In this document: piece by piece, positions 19,798 through 28,764 of the stretch | How positions within the stretch are numbered: the first letter of the stretch is position 1 | How the letters are laid out: each line of letters starts with the position of its first letter | Source of the DNA: Solirubrobacteraceae bacterium | GTDB taxonomy: Bacteria; Actinomycetota; Thermoleophilia; Solirubrobacterales; Solirubrobacteraceae | Length of the DNA stretch: 64,000 nt | Direction: 5' to 3' | Assembly: GCA_030447505.1 (NCBI GenBank) | Contig: JAUJOT010000003.1 | Coordinates: 248,001 to 312,000 of the forward strand | Notes under the pieces: generated by a model | Database searches by the model: none | What the model saw: the letters and a program-made list of their open reading frames with translations, nothing else | Told to the model about the DNA's origin: nothing | Program-made: the position numbers and the translations under genes

Positions 19798-20787
19798 CTA
19801 GGCCGTGCGGTCGGCGACCGAGTCCCCGACGAGCTTCAGCGCCTGGCGCTGACCGGCCTCGAGCGGCAGCGCGTCGAGCCTGCACTTCGCCTCGGCGACG
19901 ACCCTGAGCGCCCGCGCCCGCGCCTCTGCGAGCGCGTCCGTGCGCTCGATCCGCGCGCACAGCTCCTCGGCCTGCTCGGGCGTCGTGATCGTCCGCAGGT
20001 CCAGCGCCGCCAGCTGCGCGTCGCGCTCGCGGGCGAGGATCAGCGGCAGCGTGACCGTGCCGTCGAGCAGGTCGGCGCCGCGCTGCTTGCCGGTCAGCGA
20101 GGCCGGACCGGCCACGTCGATGACGTCGTCGAGCAGCTGAAACGCCAGTCCGATCGCCCGCCCGAAGCTGCCGAGCTCGGCGATCTGCGCGTCCGTCAGG
20201 CGCGCGACCTGGGCGCCGAGCTCGCACGCGGCCTCGAACAGGCGCGCGGTCTTCAGCTCGCAGCGCAGCAGGTAGCGCTCGATCGGCACCGCCGCGTTCC
20301 AGGCGTCCTGGCGCTGCAGCAGCTCGCCCTCGGCGAGCGCCGACGTCGCGCGCGACAGCGAGCGCACCGCCGGCAGCGAGCCGGCCGCCGTCAGCTCGGA
20401 GAACGCGCGCGAGAACAGCAGGTCGCCCGTCGCGACCGCCAGCGCGCGACCGCCCTGCGCCCAGATCGTCGGCACGCCGCGGCGCAGGTGCGCCCCGTCG
20501 AGCACGTCGTCGTGGACCAGCGTCGCGCTGTGGATCAGCTCGACGGACGCGGCGGCGGCGATCAGCTCGGGCTCGCGGGCGGCCTGCGGACCGGCTGCGA
20601 GCAGGACCAGCAGCGGGCGCATCCGCTTGCCGCCGGCGGCGATCGTGTCCCCGGCGTGCGCGGCGAGCACCGGCCCGTGACCCGCGGCGAGCGTCTTGAG
20701 GCGCTGCTCGACGAGTCCCAGCAGGCGCGGCACGTGCGACCCCGCGGCGCGCACGATCTCGCTCAGCGTCGCCGCCGCGCTGCTCAC
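19798..20787 (-). CDS. Polyprenyl diphosphate synthase (menaquinone side chain)
   Basis: 329-residue trans-prenyltransferase. The first Asp-rich motif is HDDVLDGAHLRRG and the second QLLDDVIDVAG; the upstream IAAGGKRMRPLLVLL binds the allylic diphosphate. It elongates farnesyl diphosphate with isopentenyl units; a heptaprenyl to nonaprenyl product for menaquinone is inferred from the overlap with the menaquinone methyltransferase gene (GTGA at 20784-20787). No bulky residue pattern allowing chain-length prediction was assessed. It is the last gene of the qcrABC-ubiE block. Confidence 0.92.
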   Translation of the reverse strand: MSSAAATLSEIVRAAGSHVPRLLGLVEQRLKTLAAGHGPVLAAHAGDTIAAGGKRMRPLLVLLAAGPQAAREPELIAAAASVELIHSATLVHDDVLDGAHLRRGVPTIWAQGGRALAVATGDLLFSRAFSELTAAGSLPAVRSLSRATSALAEGELLQRQDAWNAAVPIERYLLRCELKTARLFEAACELGAQVARLTDAQIAELGSFGRAIGLAFQLLDDVIDVAGPASLTGKQRGADLLDGTVTLPLILARERDAQLAALDLRTITTPEQAEELCARIERTDALAEARARALRVVAEAKCRLDALPLEAGQRQALKLVGDSVADRTA

Positions 20788-21503
20788 GCTCGCGCACGCT
20801 TCGTGCCGACGTGCAGAGCGATGATGCCGCCGGCCGTGAGGACGTAGCGGACGTCGAGGCCGCAGCCGTGCATCCGCGCCGCCAGCTCGTGTGGCCCGGG
20901 GAAGCGCTTGACGGAGTTCGGCAGGTAGCTGTAGGCCTCGGGGTCGCCGGCCAGCCTGCCGATGACGGGCACCACACGGTCGAACCACAGCCGGTAGAAC
21001 GTCGACAGCGGCGGGCGCGTCGGCGTCGTGATCTCCAGCACGACGACCGTCCCGCCGGGCCGCACGACGCGGGTCATCTCGCGCAGCCCGCGGTCGAGGT
21101 CTGAGAAGTTGCGCGCCCCGAAGCCGACCGTCGCGGCGGCGAACTCGCCGTCGCCGTAGGGCAGCTGCATCGCGTTGGCGCACTCGAACGTCACCGGCGA
21201 AGGCGCGCCGGCGGCCTTCGCGCGGGCGCGGACGAGCATCTCCTGCGAGAAGTCCGAGGCCACCACCGCACCGCCGGGCGCGACCCGCGCGGCGAGCTCG
21301 AGCGCGAGGTCGCCGGTGCCGGTCGCGACGTCGAGCACGCGGTCACCCGGCGCGACCCGCGCGAGGTCGACCGCGCGCCGGCGCCAGCCGTGGTGCAGCC
21401 CAGCCGTCATGACCGAGTTCATGACGTCGTAGAAGCCGGCGATGCGGTCGAACATCGCCCGCACCTGCGGTTCCTGCAGCGTTCCCTTGTCGGGCTCGGT
21501 CAG
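20784..21503 (-). CDS. menG: Demethylmenaquinone methyltransferase (UbiE/MenG)
   Basis: 239-residue SAM-dependent methyltransferase for the last step of menaquinone synthesis. Motifs: MFDRIAGFYDVMNSVMTAGL, SAM loop VLDVATGTGDLALE, NAMQLPYGDGEFAAATVGFG (the UbiE signature), and LEITTPTRPPL. The segment TEPDKGTLQEPQVRAMFDRIA, which matches the usual amino-terminus of actinobacterial MenG as I know it, can only be included by starting at CTG 21503; the conventional start is GTG 21464, just before MFDRIA. GAGGGG lies 11 bases before the CTG. It lies between bc-complex genes and the polyprenyl synthase gene. Confidence 0.92.
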   Translation of the reverse strand: MTEPDKGTLQEPQVRAMFDRIAGFYDVMNSVMTAGLHHGWRRRAVDLARVAPGDRVLDVATGTGDLALELAARVAPGGAVVASDFSQEMLVRARAKAAGAPSPVTFECANAMQLPYGDGEFAAATVGFGARNFSDLDRGLREMTRVVRPGGTVVVLEITTPTRPPLSTFYRLWFDRVVPVIGRLAGDPEAYSYLPNSVKRFPGPHELAARMHGCGLDVRYVLTAGGIIALHVGTKRARA

Positions 21504-21507
21504 ACGG

Positions 21508-22245
21508 CTATTCGCCCCTCAAGCGGGCGAGGAACTCGACGAGCGCGTCGCGCTTCTCGGGCGCGAGCTCGGCGTAGGAGGGCATCGGCGCCGTCGGGTT
21601 GACGAGCGTGCGCGCGATCGCCTGGCGCGACGACGTGGTGCCGATCTCCGACAGGTTCGGGCCCAGCGAATTGCCGTTCTCGCCGATCTTGTGGCAGGCC
21701 AGGCAGCCCGATTGCGCGACCACCTGCTTGCCGGCCTCCCACATGCGCAGCGTCTCGCCACCGGCCGCGAGGACGGCCGGCGGCGGCTCCATGTCGATCT
21801 GGTTCGGCGAGCCGGCGTGCGCGCCCTCGTAGGTGAGGAATGCCATCGCGGCGATCGTGAAGAACGCGGCGGCCATCGCGATCGGGCGGCGCTCGGGGCG
21901 CCGCTCGGGGCTGCGGTCGTAGAACGGCAGCAGGAACAGCAGGATCATGGCGATCGTCGGGACGCCGATCGCCGCGAGCGGGGTCAGCGACGGCGGCTTG
22001 ATGATGCGCAGGACCTCGAAGAGGAAGAAGAAGTACCACTCGGGACGCGGCGTGTACGTCGTCGTCGTCGGGTCGACCTTCGGGCCGAGCTCGGCGCCGA
22101 GCACGAGCGACATGAGGATGATCGACGCCATCACGACGACGGCCATGATCGAGTCCTTGGCGACCGAGTAGGGGAAGAACGGCTTGCCCTGCGACTTCAG
22201 GATCGAGTACTCGCGGAGGTAGGCCTCCTTCTCGCGCGTGTTCAC
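21508..22245 (-). CDS. qcrC: Menaquinol:cytochrome c reductase, fused cytochrome b-subunit IV / cytochrome c
   Basis: 245-residue fusion. The amino-terminal part is the carboxy-terminal domain of cytochrome b (subunit IV/PetD-like) with the PEWYFFFLFEVLR motif and three membrane helices. The carboxy-terminal 90 residues are a class I cytochrome c with haem motif SGCLACHKIG and a distal Met in APMPSYAEL. This arrangement is that of Bacillus QcrC, not the dihaem QcrC of most Actinobacteria. It overlaps qcrB by four bases. It passes electrons from menaquinol to a c-type oxidase. Confidence 0.93.
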   Translation of the reverse strand: MNTREKEAYLREYSILKSQGKPFFPYSVAKDSIMAVVVMASIILMSLVLGAELGPKVDPTTTTYTPRPEWYFFFLFEVLRIIKPPSLTPLAAIGVPTIAMILLFLLPFYDRSPERRPERRPIAMAAAFFTIAAMAFLTYEGAHAGSPNQIDMEPPPAVLAAGGETLRMWEAGKQVVAQSGCLACHKIGENGNSLGPNLSEIGTTSSRQAIARTLVNPTAPMPSYAELAPEKRDALVEFLARLRGE

Positions 22246-23045
22246 GCGTCGTCCTTACGCGAGTCGGCGGGGATCTCGGCCTTCATCCACGGCGGAGCGG
22301 TCGTGCCGAGGCGCGCGACGAGATACAGGTGCGCGCCGATCATCGCGACGATCGCGCCCGGCAGCACGAGCATGTGCAGCGCATAGAAGCGCGCCAGCGT
22401 CGTGACGCCGAACTCCGGGCCCGCGCGCAGGAAGTCGTTGAGGTAGGGGCCGATCAGCGGGCCGGTCCCGTTGATCGCCACGCCGACGGTCGTCGCCCAG
22501 AAGGAGCGCTGGTCGAACGGCAGCAGATAGCCCGTGAAGGACATGAACAGCGTCAGGATCAGCAGCACGACGCCGATCACCCAGTTCAGCTCTCGCGGGT
22601 ACTTGTAGGCGCCGTAGAAGAACGTGCGGCCCATGTGCAGGAAGACGAGGATCACCATGACGCTCGATCCCCACTTGTGCATGCCGCGGACGAACTCGCC
22701 GAGGAAGACCTCGTTGGTGAGGTAGCGCATCGACTCGTAGGCGCGCGTGGCCGACGGGTCGTAGTACATCGCGAGGATCACGCCGGTCACGGCCTGCGAC
22801 AGGAACGCGAACAGCGTCGCCGAGCCGAGCGTGTAGAACCAGTTCGTCCCCTTCGGGATCTTGCGGAACATCAGCCAGCGCGCGCCGCCCGACAGCGACG
22901 TGCGCTCGTCGATCCAGTCGAGCGTCGAGATGCCCTTCTCGGCGACCTTGTCCTTGCGGCCGATCTTCGTCTTGCCGTCGTCCTCGCCGGGGCGCTTGGG
23001 CTGCGGGCGCAGCGCGCGCGGAAGGGGTGGCTTGAGATTCGCCAT
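22242..23045 (-). CDS. qcrB: Menaquinol:cytochrome c reductase cytochrome b subunit (b6 type)
   Basis: 267-residue cytochrome b6-like subunit with four core helices carrying the two b haems. Haem-ligand histidines appear in RGMHKWGSSVMVILVFLHMG and in YALHMLVLPG with AHLYLVARLG. The quinol-site region is LLPFDQRSFWATTVG. A basic amino-terminal extension of about 40 residues (KPPLPRALRPQPKRPGED) precedes the first helix and is longer than in Bacillus QcrB. Encoded between the Rieske and fused b/c genes with overlapping or closely spaced ends, so a single operon. Confidence 0.95.
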   Translation of the reverse strand: MANLKPPLPRALRPQPKRPGEDDGKTKIGRKDKVAEKGISTLDWIDERTSLSGGARWLMFRKIPKGTNWFYTLGSATLFAFLSQAVTGVILAMYYDPSATRAYESMRYLTNEVFLGEFVRGMHKWGSSVMVILVFLHMGRTFFYGAYKYPRELNWVIGVVLLILTLFMSFTGYLLPFDQRSFWATTVGVAINGTGPLIGPYLNDFLRAGPEFGVTTLARFYALHMLVLPGAIVAMIGAHLYLVARLGTTAPPWMKAEIPADSRKDDA

Positions 23046-23048
23046 CGC

Positions 23049-23726
23049 CTAGGTTCCCGGGATCTTGCGGACGCTGGGGCGCGCGGGGTAGACATACGGG
23101 CCGATTCCGTCGAGCGGCATGCCCGGGTCGCGCGGCGAGAAGCGCTTGAGCTCGGAGTTGACGCTGAAGCGCGGGCCGACCTCGACGTTGCCGTCGCGCA
23201 CGCGCGTGTAGAAGCGATCCAGCGGACGGACGGGCGGCCCGCCGGAGACCTTGCCCTGGAAGTCGTAGACGCCACCGTGGCACGGGCAGATGAAGCGCTC
23301 GGAGGCCGCGACGAAGCGCACCGGGCAGCCGAGGTGCATGCAGCGTGTGGAGATCGCGATGTACTCGTTGTACTCGTCGCGCTGCTCGTCGTCGAACTCC
23401 GGGTTGTACCTGCGGATGTAGACGGTCGACTTGCCGACGTCGCCGATGCCGCGTACGAGCGTCAGGGTCCGCGGGACGTACGTGTCGGCGGGGAAGTCGC
23501 CGACCGGCCCGACGACCTCCCAGCTCTCCGGGCGCTCCTCGAACACGGGCGCGACCGCGAGCCCGACCGCGGGGAGCGTGAACGCGGCGACCGCGATGCC
23601 GCCGGCGGCGTGGACCGTGCCCGTCATGAAGCGCCGGCGGCTGACCGTCTCGCCCTCGAACGCGCCGGGAATCCGCGCCTCCTCGGTCGTCATCTTCTTC
23701 TTGGGCTGCTTGCGATCGTCGGGCAC
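23049..23726 (-). CDS. qcrA: Menaquinol:cytochrome c reductase Rieske iron-sulfur subunit
   Basis: 225-residue Rieske protein. The 2Fe-2S ligands are in TRCMHLGCPV and FICPCHGGVYDFQG. A twin-arginine signal (SRRRFMTG) precedes the single membrane anchor (AAGGIAVAAFTLPAVGLAVA), so it is predicted to be exported by the Tat system encoded 4 kb away. GTG start with a -10-like TAGATT ten bases upstream on the minus strand suggests a nearly leaderless transcript at the head of qcrABC-menG-polyprenyl synthase. Confidence 0.95.
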   Translation of the reverse strand: MPDDRKQPKKKMTTEEARIPGAFEGETVSRRRFMTGTVHAAGGIAVAAFTLPAVGLAVAPVFEERPESWEVVGPVGDFPADTYVPRTLTLVRGIGDVGKSTVYIRRYNPEFDDEQRDEYNEYIAISTRCMHLGCPVRFVAASERFICPCHGGVYDFQGKVSGGPPVRPLDRFYTRVRDGNVEVGPRFSVNSELKRFSPRDPGMPLDGIGPYVYPARPSVRKIPGT

Positions 23727-23834
23727 GGGAGATGAAATCTACCGCCCGGCGAGCTCGGGCGATGCGCCAGATGCGCTGCTGTGCCAGACGTTGCAAAGAT
23801 CGCCTGGCTCGGTTCGGCGATTGCGGCGATCCGG

Positions 23835-24368
23835 CTAATCGGCGGTGCGCGACCCCCATGCGTGCAGCGCCTCGACGGCACCGGGATCGCCGGCCCGGGC
23901 GCGGGCCTTCGCCGCGGCCGCCTGCGCATCCGCGCCCCAGCCGATCGCCGCCGCGCCCGCGTGCCACGCGGCGAGCGCGAGGGCCTCGTCGCCCGAGGCG
24001 TGGGCCTGGGCGCTGAGGGCGATGATGTCTGCCAGCTCGGCGATCGCATCGAGCTCGCCGATCGCCGCCAGGCACTCGAGGCCGAGCGCGTAGAGGCGGT
24101 CGCCGGCCAGCAGCGCGAGATCGCGATCGTCGATCTTCAGCGCGCGCGGCTGACCGTAGTGCAGCAGGCAGCCCTCGAGCACCGCCGTGACCGCGAGCTC
24201 GATGTCGGCGCGGTGCGCCGACGAGCGCGGTCCGCGGGCGGCCAGCGCGACGGGATCCAGCCCGACCTCGCCCATCGCGTACGTCGCCGGCCCGGCGCTG
24301 AGCGCATCGGCGAGCGGGCTCCGGCTGACGCCGATCGCGGCTCGCAGGCGCGCGCCGACGTCGGTCAT
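23835..24368 (-). CDS. Hypothetical all-helical protein, possibly prenyl-synthase-like
   Basis: 177-residue, Ala-rich helical protein. I do not recognise it firmly. The central stretch LEGCLLHYGQPRALKIDDRD followed by LALLAGDRLYALGLECLAAI resembles the GDxLxxxA helix region of polyprenyl synthetases, but both Asp-rich metal motifs are missing, so it cannot be a catalytic prenyltransferase on its own. A non-catalytic partner of the synthase at 19798-20787, as in two-component heptaprenyl synthases, is one possibility. It lies between the qcr operon and hemL on the same strand. Confidence 0.6.
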   Translation of the reverse strand: MTDVGARLRAAIGVSRSPLADALSAGPATYAMGEVGLDPVALAARGPRSSAHRADIELAVTAVLEGCLLHYGQPRALKIDDRDLALLAGDRLYALGLECLAAIGELDAIAELADIIALSAQAHASGDEALALAAWHAGAAAIGWGADAQAAAAKARARAGDPGAVEALHAWGSRTAD

Positions 24369-24423
24369 CGCCAGCGCCTACGGATCGAGTTGCGGGCGGC
24401 GACCGCAGAGCCACCGCGCGCTG

Positions 24424-25725
24424 TCATCGGTCGATCTCGGCGAAGGCGGCGGCCGCCGCGCAGACCGTGCGCTCGATCTGCTCGGGGCTGTGCGCGAGCG
24501 ACGGAAACCAGGCCTCGTACTGCGACGCCGGCGCGTAGACGCCGCGCGCGAGCAGACCGCGACACCACGCGGCGTAGGCGCCGTGGTCGCAGCCCTTGGC
24601 GCCCGCATGGCCCGTCACCGGCGCGCCGCTGAAGAAGACCGTCAGCAGGCCGGTCCGCGCGACGATCTGCACGTCGTCCTGCAGGCCCGCCGCGCGTGCG
24701 GCGTCGGCGAGACCCTCGGCGAGCGCCGTCGTCGTCGCGGCGAGGTCCGCGTAGGGCTGCTGGCCGTCGAGCAGCGCGAGCGTCGCGAGCCCGGCCGCCA
24801 CGGCGAGCGGGTTGCCCGACAGCGTCCCCGCCTGGTAGACGTCGCCCGCCGGCGCGATGCGCTCCATCAGCTCGCGCGAGCCGCCATATGCGGCGGCTGG
24901 CAGGCCGCCGCCGATCACCTTGCCCATGATCGTCAGGTCGGGCGTGACCTCGAAGAGCTCCTGCGCGCCGCCGCGCGCGACGCGAAAGCCCGAGATCACC
25001 TCGTCGAAGACGAGCAGCGCGCCGCTCTCGTCGGCTCGTTCGCGCAGCAGCTCGAGAAAGCCCTCGGCGGGCGGCACGAGGCCCATGTTCGCGGGCAGCG
25101 GCTCGGCGAGGATCGCGGCGAGCTCGTGCTCCTCGGTGGCCGCGACGAGTGCCTCGTGGTCGTTCCAGGGCACGACGACCGTCGTCGCCGCGACCTCCGC
25201 GGGCACGCCGGGCGAGGCCGGGATCCCCTGCGTTGCGAGACCGCTGCCGGCGTCGGCCAGCAGGCCGTCGACGTGGCCGTGGTAGGCGCCGGCGAACTTC
25301 AGGATCTTCGTGCGCGCCGTCGCCGCGCGCGCGAGCCGGATCGCGCTCATCGACGCCTCCGTCCCGGACGAGGTCATGCGCAGCATCTGCACACCGGGGA
25401 CGCGGCGGCTGACCTCCTCGGCGAGGTCGACCTCAGCCGCCGTCGGGGCGCCGAAGGTCGTCCCGCGCCCCGCCGCCTGCGTGACCGCGGCGACGATCTC
25501 GGGATGGGCGTGGCCGTGGATCAGCGGGCCCCACGAGCAGACCCAGTCGACGTAGGCGTTCAAGTCGACGTCGAACAGCTCGCCACCCTCGCCGCGCTCG
25601 ACGAACAGCGGGTCGCGGCCGATCGCGCGCATCGCGCGCACCGGCGAGTTGACGCCGCCGGGGAGATACGTGAGCGCGCGGGCGTACTGCTCCGCCGAGC
25701 GCGTGTCGCGCAGCCAGATCGTCAC
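24424..25725 (-). CDS. hemL: Glutamate-1-semialdehyde 2,1-aminomutase
   Basis: 433-residue class III PLP enzyme producing 5-aminolevulinate in the C5 pathway. Motifs: LPGGVNSPVRAM near the start, MTSSGTEASMSAIRLARAAT, AGAYHGHVDGLL, FDEVISGFRVARGG, and the PLP lysine in IMGKVIGGGLPAAAYGG. It is followed by SLAHSPEQIERTV at the carboxy-terminus. GTG start at 25725 overlaps the TGA of the siroheme-decarboxylase-like gene (GTGA), so translation is coupled in a hemB-ahbAB-hemL operon. Confidence 0.95.
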   Translation of the reverse strand: MTIWLRDTRSAEQYARALTYLPGGVNSPVRAMRAIGRDPLFVERGEGGELFDVDLNAYVDWVCSWGPLIHGHAHPEIVAAVTQAAGRGTTFGAPTAAEVDLAEEVSRRVPGVQMLRMTSSGTEASMSAIRLARAATARTKILKFAGAYHGHVDGLLADAGSGLATQGIPASPGVPAEVAATTVVVPWNDHEALVAATEEHELAAILAEPLPANMGLVPPAEGFLELLRERADESGALLVFDEVISGFRVARGGAQELFEVTPDLTIMGKVIGGGLPAAAYGGSRELMERIAPAGDVYQAGTLSGNPLAVAAGLATLALLDGQQPYADLAATTTALAEGLADAARAAGLQDDVQIVARTGLLTVFFSGAPVTGHAGAKGCDHGAYAAWCRGLLARGVYAPASQYEAWFPSLAHSPEQIERTVCAAAAAFAEIDR

Positions 25726-26830
25726 GCGCCCGCGTGCTCTGCTTCCCAGTCCTTGAAGTCGTCGGTGAAGTACAGGAGGCGGATCTTCTTGAACTCCGTC
25801 GACGAGTACAGCGTCGCGCGCTCGGAGATGTCGAACTCGCCGGCGATCGCGTCGAGGATCGCGTCGCACTCCTCCTTCGAGCGCCCGTGCGCCATCGTGA
25901 AGATCGAGTACGGCCAGTCCTGGTAGGTCGGGCGCTGGTAGCAGTGCGAGATGCCGCGAAACGACGCCATCCGCGGCCCGTACTCGGCGATCAGCTCGTC
26001 AGGCACCTTCCAGACGCCCATCCCGTTGGCCGAGAAGCCGGCGCGGCGATGAAAGAGGATCGCGGCGACGCGGCGCAGGATTCCGCGCTCCTTCATGCCC
26101 GCCATCTGCTCGAGCAGCGCGGCCTGCGTGATGCCGAGCTGCGCGGCGGCCGGCGCGTACGGCTCGGAGATCACCGGCATGTCGCCCTGCGTCGCGCGGA
26201 TGACGGCGACGTCGAACTCGTCGTAGGGCACGCCCTCGAGGTCGACCGGCTCCTCCGCGACGCCCTCGGTCGACAGCGACTTCGTGTCGCCCTGCATCTC
26301 GAGGTCCATCCGGATCTTGAACAGCTTGAGCGTCGGCAGCTGGCGGATCGACTCCGCGGCGGTGAGCGCCTGCAGGACGTCGAGGGTGCCCTGCAGGCCG
26401 AGCTTGGAGTCGCGCTCGACGGCGAGCGTGAACCACATGTTGAAGTCGTGGTTGCGGAGGTAGTTGTGGCTGACGCCGGGGTGCGAGTTGATGATCTTGG
26501 CAGCCCGCCAGGGATGCTCGGGATCGACCTTCGCGGCGACGAGCATCGACCCGTAGCCGAGCGCGCGCGTGTCGTAGATCGGCGTGACCTGGCGGATGAT
26601 GCGGTCGTCGAGCAGCCGCTGGACGCGCGCCATGACCTCCGCCTCGGCGAGGTCCGCGAGCCTGCCGACGGCGGCGAACGGCCTGGGCTCGAGCGGGAAG
26701 CTGCCCTGCATGAGGTTCAGGACGCGGCGGTCGACGTCGTCGAGCGGCGCCGCTGCGCCGTCCTTGCGAGACCGCACCTTGATCGGGGTTTGGCCCTCCG
26801 CCCGCCGCAGCCGGCGTCCTTCGGTCGACG

Positions 26831-26843
<13 letters not shown>
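25722..26843 (-). CDS. Fused siroheme decarboxylase (AhbA-AhbB type), Lrp/AsnC family
   Basis: 373-residue protein with two consecutive Lrp/AsnC-like modules. Module 1 starts DDVDRRVLNLMQGSFPLEPR and has YLRNHDFNMWFTLAVE. Module 2 starts FDVAVIRATQGDMPVISEPY and has the AhbB-like substrate region ISHCYQRPTYQDWPYSIFTM. AhbA and AhbB are normally separate subunits that decarboxylate siroheme to 12,18-didecarboxysiroheme in the alternative haem route and haem d1 synthesis; here they are one chain. It sits between hemB and hemL, overlapping both. A purely regulatory Lrp role is possible but less likely given the HCYQRP motif. Confidence 0.8.
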
Positions 26844-27805
<962 letters not shown>

Positions 27806-27972
27806 GAGGGAAGGGTACCTGCGGTCGCCGGGCAGCTCGCGTGGCTCGAGCCGCCGCCGCTCGTCACCTGCAGGCAGGCGATGCTCGATCGCTGCTCGAC
27901 GGCGGCGGGGGCGCGGGCGCGGCCGCGTTGTCGGAGAGCTCGTCTGGCATCCCCTGCGTCAGAGTATGTCCC

Positions 27973-28764
27973 GTGCCCGAGACCGCCGCGAGCATCCTGT
28001 TCATCGGCGACATCGTCGGCTCGCTGGGCAGGCACACGCTGCTGGACCTGCTGCCGCTGTTGCGCGAGCGCCACGAGCCGACGTTCGTCGTCGTCAACGG
28101 CGAGAACGCGGCCGGCGGCCTCGGCATCACGCCGAAGATCGCCGGCGAGCTGTTCGCCAACGGCGTCGACGTGATCACGCTCGGCAACCACGCCTTCCAC
28201 CGGCGTGAGATCTTCGAGTACCTCGACTCGCACGAGGCGATCCTGCGGCCCTACAACTACCTGCGCAGCCAGCCCGGCCACGGCCTCTGCGTCGTCGAGC
28301 AGGGCGGCCTGCGGCTGGGCGTCGTGAACCTCAGCGGCAACCTGTTCCTGCGCGCCGGGCGTCCCGCCTTCACCGACATCGACGCGGCGCTCGGCGAGCT
28401 CGAGGGCCGTGTCGACCATGTGCTCGTCGACTTCCACGCCGAGGCGACGAGCGAGAAGGTCGCGCTCGGCTGGCACCTCGACGGCCGTGTCAGCGCCGTC
28501 GTCGGCACCCACACGCACGTCCCGACCGCCGACGCGCGCGTGCTGCCCGGCGGCACGGCCTACATCACCGACGTCGGCATGACGGGCCCGCGCGGCGGCG
28601 TCATCGGAGTGCGCAAGGAGCAGTCGATTCGCGGCTTCGTCACCCACATGAACGAGCGCTACGAGACGTCCGAGGACGACCCCTGGCTGATGGGCGTGCT
28701 GGTGCAGTGCTCGCAGCCGATGCGGGCTGACGCGATCGAGCAGCTGCTGCTGCCGGCGGTATGA
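27973..28764 (+). CDS. YmdB-like metallophosphoesterase (TIGR00282)
   Basis: 263-residue calcineurin-like phosphoesterase. Metal and phosphate ligands are in ILFIGDIVGSLGRH, VVVNGENAAGGLGIT, TLGNHAFHRREIF, VDFHAEATSEK and VGTHTHVPTADARVL. Members hydrolyse 2',3'- or 3',5'-cyclic nucleotides in vitro and affect biofilm formation in Bacillus. GTG at 27973 gives the correct amino-terminus; a longer frame upstream is Ala/Gly shadow sequence. Its 3' end overlaps the convergent glycosyltransferase frame by 106 bases. Confidence 0.9.
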   Translation: MPETAASILFIGDIVGSLGRHTLLDLLPLLRERHEPTFVVVNGENAAGGLGITPKIAGELFANGVDVITLGNHAFHRREIFEYLDSHEAILRPYNYLRSQPGHGLCVVEQGGLRLGVVNLSGNLFLRAGRPAFTDIDAALGELEGRVDHVLVDFHAEATSEKVALGWHLDGRVSAVVGTHTHVPTADARVLPGGTAYITDVGMTGPRGGVIGVRKEQSIRGFVTHMNERYETSEDDPWLMGVLVQCSQPMRADAIEQLLLPAV

